DNA of 15,908 nucleotides from an uncultured beta proteobacterium (GTDB lineage: Bacteria > Pseudomonadota > Gammaproteobacteria > Burkholderiales > Burkholderiaceae), in assembly GCA_903909925.1 (NCBI GenBank), contig CAIVXR010000027.1, forward strand, positions 1 through 15,908. Direction: 5' to 3'. Below the pieces are notes generated by a model. It was not told the origin of the DNA. It saw nothing but the letters and a program-made list of their open reading frames with translations, and did not search any database. Positions 6,774 to 13,000 of this stretch are shown here, piece after piece (within the stretch, counting starts at the first letter, position 1; each line of letters opens with the position of its first letter). Made by a program: the position numbers and the translations under genes.

Positions 6774-7559
6774 ATGAATCAACCAAAGATTAACTTTGGT
6801 GTTGTAAAGCATCAGCGACTTAGACCAGCTAAGAATGCCTTTGGCTATGGTGTTTTCACATTGTCGATTCCGATGCGGGCTAGAAAGCACAAGCCTGACC
6901 TCCTTAGCCAGTATGGGCTTAATGACAATCGCTTGGGATTATTCTCATTCTTCGATAAAGATCATGGTTTAGGTCACGCCGATAGTCTGCAGTGGATTGA
7001 GAACATTCTGCAAGAAAACCAAATACAAAACATTGATGGCGAAATTTGGCTACAAACATTTCCTAGAGTCTTAGGTTATGTATTTAATCCAGTGAGTTTT
7101 TGGATATGTACGCGTGCAAACGGCCAAGTACAAGCAGTGTTAGCTGAAGTGAATAATACTTTTGGTGAGCGCCACTGCTACCTATTACACAAAAACTCTG
7201 GCGAAATATTACGCTCCGGAGAAACACTCAGTAGTCAAAAAGTATTCTATGTCTCACCGTTTTGTGAAGTACGTGGTGACTACCATTTTCGCTTCCTATT
7301 TCCCCAGGATAGTAAGAGTGGTAATAACTCTGTATCTCGGATTGAGTTGCACGAAGATGGGCAGCCGTTGATTAATACCAGCATTAGCGGCATTAGCCGC
7401 CCCTTAAGTCAATCTATGCTTTGGCTAGCGTTTTTGCGATACCCCCTGATGAGTCTTGGAGTAATCTTCCGAATTCATTGGCAGGCATTGAAATTATGGG
7501 CAAAAGGTGTACCCTTTCACTCTAAGCCTAATCCACCAGAATTTGAAGTTAGCAAATGA
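6774..7559 (+). CDS. DUF1365 family protein
   Basis: A 261-residue protein of unknown biochemical function. Family signatures are HQRLRPAKNAFGY (13-25), FPRVLGYVFNPVSFW (96-110), AEVNNTFGERHCYLL (124-138), KVFYVSPF (156-163) and the C-terminal HWQALKLWAKGVPFH (235-249). The family usually has His in the first motif where this protein has Asn21 (from memory). No clear signal peptide or membrane span is seen, though 212-234 is hydrophobic. The ATG at 6774 follows the TAA of the FAD gene with no spacer, and its TGA overlaps the next ATG, so the three proteins are probably made together. The partnership with COG2907 and CFA-like genes is widespread and suggests a lipid-modification role. Confidence 0.9.
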   Translation: MNQPKINFGVVKHQRLRPAKNAFGYGVFTLSIPMRARKHKPDLLSQYGLNDNRLGLFSFFDKDHGLGHADSLQWIENILQENQIQNIDGEIWLQTFPRVLGYVFNPVSFWICTRANGQVQAVLAEVNNTFGERHCYLLHKNSGEILRSGETLSSQKVFYVSPFCEVRGDYHFRFLFPQDSKSGNNSVSRIELHEDGQPLINTSISGISRPLSQSMLWLAFLRYPLMSLGVIFRIHWQALKLWAKGVPFHSKPNPPEFEVSK

Positions 7560-8848
7560 ATCGTCCTGGACAATCCCTACTCTCACGCCTTAATTTTGCA
7601 AGGCCACAAAGCCGTGGCCAAGTCCGTAAATCTCGCTTAGGCACAGAGACACTACTCAGTCTCTTATCCCAACTGAGTAGTGGCCACCTCAAAATGACAC
7701 TACCTGATGGGAATATCAGAGAATTTGGCAACAAAGCTGATAAATTACATGCCGAGATTGAAATCTTGGATTGGTCTGTATTTAAGCAAGTGCTATCTCA
7801 TGGAGATATTGGCTTTGCTGAAAGTTATATTCGCGGCGAATGGAACACTCCAGACCTCAAAGCTATTTTGGAACTTGCCATTCGGAATCGCACAATTCTA
7901 GAAAAAGTCATTTATGGCAGCTGGTATGGCTCCATTCTTTACCGCATAAGACATTGGTTGCGCGATAACAGCAAAAATGGCAGCCGTAAAAATATTCATG
8001 CGCACTATGACCTAGGAAACGCTTTTTACACTCTGTGGCTAGACCCTACGATGAGTTACTCTAGCGCCTGGTTTGCAGAAGGAGAGAAACAATCTCTTGC
8101 TGATGCACAACGCGCCAAAATCAAACGTATTCTTCAATCGCTCGATACTAAGCCTGGTGATCATGTTTTGGAAATCGGCTGTGGTTGGGGCGGTGTTATG
8201 GAAGAAGCCCTGCATAGCAATATTGCAATTACTGGGCTCACTCTTTCCACGGAGCAAAAAGTCTTTGCTGAAGATAGGCTGCAAAAGATTCAATCACATA
8301 TTGAGCAAGCAAAGCCTTTTGAGGTTCGACTACAAGACTACCGTGATTGCAAAGAACAATTTGAAGGTATCGCTTCAGTAGAAATGTTTGAAGCAGTTGG
8401 CGAAAAGCATTGGCCCGAGTATTTTCAAACGATTGCCAAATGCCTTAAGGCTGGTGGCAAAGCTTGTATTCAAACCATTGTGATCGCCGAAGAACTCTTT
8501 GAGCGTTATCGCCATAATACGGATTTTATTCAGCAGTATGTCTTCCCTGGGGGTATGCTACCTTCACGGACTAGCTTTAAGGAAAGTGCTGCTAAGGCTG
8601 GGCTGCAGATTGAAGGTGAATTTGCTTTTGGGGCTGACTACGCCAAAACACTTTGTCTCTGGCGAGACAATTTCAACCAAAAACTTCATGAAGTTCATAG
8701 CCTGGGATTTGATGAGGCATTTATCAGGCTCTGGAATTTCTATCTCATGTATTGCGCTGCTGGATTTGCAGAGCGTAATATTGATGTCGTGCAATTCACA
8801 TTGAGCCATAAACCTCTCAAGACATCTTCCGCTGCTCTTAGCATATGA
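7556..8848 (+). CDS. Cyclopropane-fatty-acyl-phospholipid synthase-like SAM methyltransferase
   Basis: A 430-residue COG2230 protein. An N-terminal lipid-binding region (about 1-130) precedes the class I methyltransferase domain. Landmarks are HYDLGNAFYTLWLDPTMSYS (150-169), SAM motif VLEIGCGWGG (204-213), QDYRD (260-264), EMFEAVGEKHWPEYF (276-290), FIQQYVFPGGMLPS (324-337) and FGADYAKTL (358-366). Aligned from memory with E. coli Cfa, Glu239, Ile268 and Tyr317 are kept as Glu279, Ile308 and Tyr362, but the bicarbonate-contact residues Cys139 and His266 are replaced by Ser170 and Gln306. It may therefore methylate unsaturated acyl chains without ring closure, or use another base. It overlaps both neighbours by ATGA. 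I leave the symbol cfa unassigned because it may not make cyclopropane. Confidence 0.92.
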   Translation: MNRPGQSLLSRLNFARPQSRGQVRKSRLGTETLLSLLSQLSSGHLKMTLPDGNIREFGNKADKLHAEIEILDWSVFKQVLSHGDIGFAESYIRGEWNTPDLKAILELAIRNRTILEKVIYGSWYGSILYRIRHWLRDNSKNGSRKNIHAHYDLGNAFYTLWLDPTMSYSSAWFAEGEKQSLADAQRAKIKRILQSLDTKPGDHVLEIGCGWGGVMEEALHSNIAITGLTLSTEQKVFAEDRLQKIQSHIEQAKPFEVRLQDYRDCKEQFEGIASVEMFEAVGEKHWPEYFQTIAKCLKAGGKACIQTIVIAEELFERYRHNTDFIQQYVFPGGMLPSRTSFKESAAKAGLQIEGEFAFGADYAKTLCLWRDNFNQKLHEVHSLGFDEAFIRLWNFYLMYCAAGFAERNIDVVQFTLSHKPLKTSSAALSI

Positions 8849-9621
8849 AACAAAAGGGAATTCCAAGTTTCTCAGGAAAACGTGTCTGGCTCATTGGTGC
8901 CTCGAGTGGTATTGGGCAAGCTTGCGCTGAAGCGCTGATCAAAGCCGGTGCTAAAGTAGCCCTCTCAAGCCGCAGGGTTGAGCGCTTAAATACACTATCA
9001 GCCCTTGGCAATCCAGGGCAAACAGTGGTGTTGCCACTTGATGTGACCGATGATGCTCAGTTTAATAATAGTTATCAGTCAATTCTGAGCGCATGGGGTG
9101 GTATAGATTTATTGCTCTTTGTATCTGGAGTTTATGTACCACTACGTGCCGACAACTTTGATATCGATACCGCAGAGAAAACGATCGATGCAAACTTGCT
9201 AGGCCCAATGAGAGCAGTTGCGTCAGTGCTACCTGAGATGCTCAAAGCCCAAACCGGTCACATCGCCATAGTGGGTAGTGTTGCAGGCTACAGCGGTCTT
9301 CCTAAGGCCTTGGCATATGGGCCAAGCAAGGCAGCAATCATTAATTTCTGCGAGACACTCTACTATGACCTACTCCCCCAAGGGATTAGTGTTCACATGA
9401 TCTCTCCAGGTTTTGTCGCTACCGAAGCAACGGCTCAAAATGACTTTGAAATGCCTGCCTTAATTAGCGCCCCAGAAGCTGCAAATGAAATTTTGAGTGG
9501 CATTGAAAAAGGGGAGTTTGACATTCATTTCCCCAAAAGATTCTCGAGATTCTTAAAGTTTCTCAGAATCCTGCCTTATCCAATTTATTTTTGGATTGTG
9601 CGCCGCTTCGTCAAAATCTAA
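8845..9621 (+). CDS. Short-chain dehydrogenase/reductase
   Basis: A 258-residue classical SDR. The Rossmann motif GASSGIG is at 18-24, the Asp66-Val67 pair contacts adenine, Asn117 is the structural Asn, and the active site is Ser145, Tyr158, Lys162 (YGPSK). Arg43-Arg44 after the second strand favour NADPH over NADH. The last 26 residues (233-258) are unusually hydrophobic and basic, with alternating aromatic and Arg/Lys residues, suggesting membrane contact. It is the last gene of the operon, overlapping the methyltransferase gene by ATGA, so its substrate is likely a fatty-acyl or lipid carbonyl or alcohol; this is inference from position only. It ends 22 nt before the convergent dsbA; I see no clear terminator hairpin in that gap. 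Confidence 0.9.
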   Translation: MKQKGIPSFSGKRVWLIGASSGIGQACAEALIKAGAKVALSSRRVERLNTLSALGNPGQTVVLPLDVTDDAQFNNSYQSILSAWGGIDLLLFVSGVYVPLRADNFDIDTAEKTIDANLLGPMRAVASVLPEMLKAQTGHIAIVGSVAGYSGLPKALAYGPSKAAIINFCETLYYDLLPQGISVHMISPGFVATEATAQNDFEMPALISAPEAANEILSGIEKGEFDIHFPKRFSRFLKFLRILPYPIYFWIVRRFVKI

Positions 9622-9643
9622 TTGGCAAGATAGCAGGCAGTTA

Positions 9644-10288
9644 CTACTTGTATTTGTCTTTACGAATTTTTTCTTCGAGATAGTCCATCACCGCTATTGC
9701 CTTAGCCTTAGTCCCAGCAATCGAAGGGGAAGTAACGTACTTTCCTTGCATCACAATGGTTGGTACGCCATCAATACGATAGGTCTCTACCAATTGTTTT
9801 GCTACGCGCACCTTAGACACTACAGCAAAAGAACGATAGGTAGCCAAGAAAGTATTGCGATCAATTCCTTGAGATGCCACCCAATCAGCGATCTCCGGCT
9901 CAGTTAATAAACGCTTGTTCTCTTTATGTATGGCATACATGACTTTTTCATTCAGAGCGTCACCTTTGCCCAAGGTCTCAAGCGCATAAAATAATTGGCT
10001 GTGAGGTATGAAGTCATCGCGGAATGCAACTGGTACTCTACGGAAATTAACATCCTTGGGCTGACGCTTTACCCAACTACTAAGCTCAGGCTCAAAGTCA
10101 TAGCAATGAGGGCAGCCGTACCAAAAAAACTCGATCACCTCTACCTTACCTTTAACCTCAAGAGGCTGTGCAATTGGCAGAATGCGGTAATCAAAGCCTT
10201 CCTCAATCTTTTGAGTTTGTGCAGTAACAATTCCGCTTAGACAAAATAATGTCAGTAAGGTAAATAGTCTTTTGCTAAATGAGATCAT
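9644..10288 (-). CDS. dsbA: Thiol:disulfide interchange protein DsbA
   Basis: A 214-residue periplasmic oxidase that puts disulfides into exported proteins and is normally re-oxidised by DsbB (not in the window). The signal peptide covers about 1-23 (ISFSKRLFTLLTLFCLSGIVTA, probable cut after Ala23). The active site is CPHC (59-62) within FFWYGCPHCYDFEPEL, the classical DsbA dipeptide. The cis-proline loop is Val175-Pro176 (DGVPTIV). The helical insert lies between about 65 and 160. The start codon overlaps the stop of the SPOR gene by 4 nt (10285-10288), and the argS / SPOR / dsbA order is common in Burkholderiales. It is convergent with the SDR gene. Confidence 0.95.
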   Translation of the reverse strand: MISFSKRLFTLLTLFCLSGIVTAQTQKIEEGFDYRILPIAQPLEVKGKVEVIEFFWYGCPHCYDFEPELSSWVKRQPKDVNFRRVPVAFRDDFIPHSQLFYALETLGKGDALNEKVMYAIHKENKRLLTEPEIADWVASQGIDRNTFLATYRSFAVVSKVRVAKQLVETYRIDGVPTIVMQGKYVTSPSIAGTKAKAIAVMDYLEEKIRKDKYK

Positions 10289-10890
10289 GATTTACTAGAT
10301 TTAATTAGGGTTGACTTAATACCCATGCCATTTAATTTATCACGCGCAGGGTTACTCTCGTCAGGGCTGTTATAAGGACCAACACGGACACGCCACAGGG
10401 TATTTCCGTCGGCAGTCACTTCACTTAATTGCGCCTGAATTCCTTGAATGGCTAAATTTGCTTTTTGTGCATCCGCATCAGTACGCTTTACAAACGCACC
10501 TACTTGCAAGAAATAAATAGCATCTGTTTTTGAAGCAGGTGCAGACTCAGCCGGCTTTTTACTGTTGACCAAATCGGCAATCGGATCAGATGGTGCTGCA
10601 GAAGACGATTTTCCTTGCAAAGGCTTATTCAAATCTAATTGCTCGACAGGTGTAGCAGATTCACCTTCAGCAGGTTCACCAAGGGGCTTAATTGTTAAAG
10701 GTAAATTAGGCGCACGAATTCCAGGTCTTTCTTGGGGGGTGTTTTTAGACAGGTAAAAGGCAATCGCAAAGGCAATACCTATACCCACTCCTAGGCCCAA
10801 TACAAAACCTAAGATAGTTCCACCGTATTGGGAGCTTGTCTCTTCGGTCTTCTGAATGAAGCCAGCCTGTTGATTCGGTTTTTTCATCAT
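10285..10890 (-). CDS. SPOR-domain inner-membrane protein (FtsN-like)
   Basis: A 201-residue bitopic protein. A short cytoplasmic tail (1-22) is followed by one glycine-rich membrane helix (about 25-47, with repeated GxxxG spacing), a Pro/Ala/Ser-rich periplasmic linker (50-122) and a C-terminal SPOR domain (about 125-197: YFLQVGAF at the first strand, WRVRVGPY near the middle). SPOR domains bind peptidoglycan stripped of stem peptides at the division septum, so a cell-division or envelope role is likely. It is smaller than E. coli FtsN, and whether it is the real FtsN cannot be decided from sequence. The gene opens with two ATG codons; a GAGG at 10896-10893 is 2 nt from the first and 5 nt from the second, so the second (10887) may be the true start. 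Confidence 0.88.
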   Translation of the reverse strand: MMKKPNQQAGFIQKTEETSSQYGGTILGFVLGLGVGIGIAFAIAFYLSKNTPQERPGIRAPNLPLTIKPLGEPAEGESATPVEQLDLNKPLQGKSSSAAPSDPIADLVNSKKPAESAPASKTDAIYFLQVGAFVKRTDADAQKANLAIQGIQAQLSEVTADGNTLWRVRVGPYNSPDESNPARDKLNGMGIKSTLIKSSKS

Positions 10891-10925
10891 TGCCTCATCT
10901 TACCTTTTCACTTCATATACTGCTA

Positions 10926-12653
10926 TTACATCTTAGCGGGTGCAGATACTCCTAATACTTTTAAACCATTTTGTAGCACTTGGCGAGTGGCCAACAGAAG
11001 TGCCAGCCGGGCTAACTTGAGGCCCTGATCATCCACCAGCACCCGATCTGCGTTATAAAAAGTATGAAAATCTCCTGCAAGATCTCGTAAATAGAAAGCA
11101 AGGGCATGGGGAGCCAATTCAGCAGCAGCATCTGTTAGCACCTCTGGATACTCAGCCAAACGACGCAATAAATGGTCTGAAGCTTTACTTTGCAATAAAG
11201 ATAAATCGGCAGAGGCTAAATCAGAAATTTGGCCACCCCATTGCTGCAAGATAGAGTTAATACGCGCATGAGCATACTGAACATAAAACACTGGGTTCTC
11301 ATCATTTTGCTGCAAAGCTAGATCAACATCAAAAACAAATTCAGTATCTGCTTTACGGGAAATCAAGAAAAAACGTACCGCATCACGTCCCCGTTGTAAT
11401 GCCAATTCTCTTTCTTCAGGAGTCATCTCGGAAGTAACGCCACCAGACCACTCCACTAAATCACGCACGGTGACATAAGAGCCTGCACGTTTAGAAATCT
11501 TCACCTCTTCGCCATGACGCATCACGGTCACCATCTTATGCAATACATAATCGGGATAATCCTTCGGAATATCCCAACCTCGCTTTTGCGCTACGCCCTG
11601 CAAGCCTGAGCGGACACGAGCTATCGTGCCATGGTGATCGCTACCTTGCACGTTAATCACCTTATGAAAGCCACGATTCCACTTGCTAGTGTGATAAGCC
11701 ACATCAGGAACGAAGTAGGTAAAGCTACCATCAGACTTACGCATGACGCGATCTTTATCATCGCCATCGTCGGTCGTCTTTAACCATAGTGCACCTTCGG
11801 ATTCATAGGTCTTACCAATACTTTGTAAGTCAGCCACAATTTGCGCGACACTACCGTCGGTATACAAAGAAGACTCTAAGTAGTAACAATCAAATTGAAC
11901 GCCGAACGTTTTTAAATCGATGTCTTGCTCATGACGTAAATAGGCGACAGCAAATTGGCGGATTGCCTCAAGATCATCTTGATATTTTGGAGAGGTCTTA
12001 AAAGCAGCTGCAATCTCGGCGATATATTCCCCGTTATAAGCCTGCTCTGGCCAGCCCGCATCACCAGGCTTTAAGCCATTTAAGCGAGCCTGGACAGATA
12101 AGGCGAGATTAGTAATTTGCACGCCAGCATCGTTGTAATAAAACTCACGGTGCACCTTGATACCTTGAGTAGCCAATAAATTTGCTAAGGCATCGCCAAG
12201 GGCAGCTTGCCTACCGTGACCCACATGTAATGGACCAGTGGGATTTGCTGAAACAAATTCAATCATGGCACTAGCCACTGGAGCTTTAGCTTTTACAAGC
12301 TCACCAAAATGAGGTCCTTCTCTAAGAATCTCATTAACTACTGCTGTTTTAGCAGTATTACTTAGGCGAAAATTAATAAATCCAGGGCCGGCTATTTCAC
12401 AAGAAGCGATGAGCTCGTCATAGCCTGACTCTTTTTGTAGCCGCTCAACTAAAGCCTGAGCTAACTCTCTAGGATTGAGCTTCCAAGCCTTAGATAACTG
12501 GAGCGCAATATTACAAGCGACATCCCCATGATCAACAGCCTTAGGGCGCTCCAAACGCGGCGCAGAAGGCTTCTCTAAGCCACGATCTTGAGCAAGGCTA
12601 GCAAGGGCGCTACCTAGCATGTCAATTAAACGATTTTTATTGGTCGACAACAT
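10926..12653 (-). CDS. argS: Arginine--tRNA ligase
   Basis: A 575-residue class I aminoacyl-tRNA synthetase, near E. coli ArgS in length (577). The N-terminal Add1 domain (about 1-110) contains DHGDVACNIA. The catalytic core follows with EFVSANPTGPLHVGHGR, the HIGH-type motif being HVGH at 143-146. The KMSKS counterpart is KISKR at 385-389, then an all-helical anticodon-binding domain ending in VLGVSAPAKM, a typical ArgS C-terminus. It charges tRNA-Arg in the cytoplasm. The start at 12653 lies 35 nt from the divergent DUF1840 start; 35 nt separate its stop from the SPOR gene. Confidence 0.97.
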   Translation of the reverse strand: MLSTNKNRLIDMLGSALASLAQDRGLEKPSAPRLERPKAVDHGDVACNIALQLSKAWKLNPRELAQALVERLQKESGYDELIASCEIAGPGFINFRLSNTAKTAVVNEILREGPHFGELVKAKAPVASAMIEFVSANPTGPLHVGHGRQAALGDALANLLATQGIKVHREFYYNDAGVQITNLALSVQARLNGLKPGDAGWPEQAYNGEYIAEIAAAFKTSPKYQDDLEAIRQFAVAYLRHEQDIDLKTFGVQFDCYYLESSLYTDGSVAQIVADLQSIGKTYESEGALWLKTTDDGDDKDRVMRKSDGSFTYFVPDVAYHTSKWNRGFHKVINVQGSDHHGTIARVRSGLQGVAQKRGWDIPKDYPDYVLHKMVTVMRHGEEVKISKRAGSYVTVRDLVEWSGGVTSEMTPEERELALQRGRDAVRFFLISRKADTEFVFDVDLALQQNDENPVFYVQYAHARINSILQQWGGQISDLASADLSLLQSKASDHLLRRLAEYPEVLTDAAAELAPHALAFYLRDLAGDFHTFYNADRVLVDDQGLKLARLALLLATRQVLQNGLKVLGVSAPAKM

Positions 12654-12688
12654 AGAAGAGTGAGTTTATCAGGTGGTAAGCTATCCAA
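12654..12688. promoter_or_regulatory. 35-nt divergent gap argS / DUF1840 gene
   Basis: Only 35 nt lie between two divergent starts. An AGGTGG (12671-12676) resembles a Shine-Dalgarno site but is about 12 nt from the DUF1840 ATG, further than usual. I could not find a convincing -35/-10 pair in either direction inside the gap, so the promoters probably extend into the opposite coding sequences. Confidence 0.3.
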
Positions 12689-13000
12689 ATGATCTATCAA
12701 TTTCGCTCAAAAGCTGGTCCAGATGTCATTATGCTGGCCGATCTGAGCAAGCGAATCTTCGATATTCTTGGTCGTGAGCTAGAGGCCCGTGGAATCCTAA
12801 CGGTTGAGCAACTCCCCACTCTCATTACAACCCTAGAAACTGCCATCCTCAAAGATCTTGAGGAACGATCCAAGTCACAAGGCGGGGATGGGGCTGAAAA
12901 ATCTAAACTTGCTGACCGCTTAGGGCAAAGAGCCTATCCATTTCTGGAATTAATGAAGCAAGCAAACGCTCAAGACGAACCTGTGATGTGGGGTGTTTAG
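12689..13000 (+). CDS. DUF1840 family protein
   Basis: A 103-residue soluble protein. It begins MIYQFRSKAGPDVIMLADLSKRI and ends LGQRAYPFLELMKQA...PVMWGV, both diagnostic for DUF1840, a small family mainly of betaproteobacteria. A charged, low-complexity middle (about 58-75) separates the two conserved ends. No function is known and I do not propose one. It stands alone on the plus strand, divergent from argS and convergent with metH, whose stop codon it overlaps by 4 nt. Confidence 0.9.
   Translation: MIYQFRSKAGPDVIMLADLSKRIFDILGRELEARGILTVEQLPTLITTLETAILKDLEERSKSQGGDGAEKSKLADRLGQRAYPFLELMKQANAQDEPVMWGV
12997..13000. other. Overlapping convergent stop codons of the DUF1840 gene and metH
   Basis: The tetranucleotide TTAG gives TAG on the plus strand (12998-13000) for the DUF1840 gene and TAA on the minus strand (12999-12997) for metH. 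As at 4238-4241, no intergenic space for a terminator remains. Confidence 0.95.

Noticed and set aside
9622..9643. Bidirectional terminator between the SDR gene and dsbA
   Set aside because: The 22-nt gap contains no inverted repeat of useful length and no T-run on either strand.
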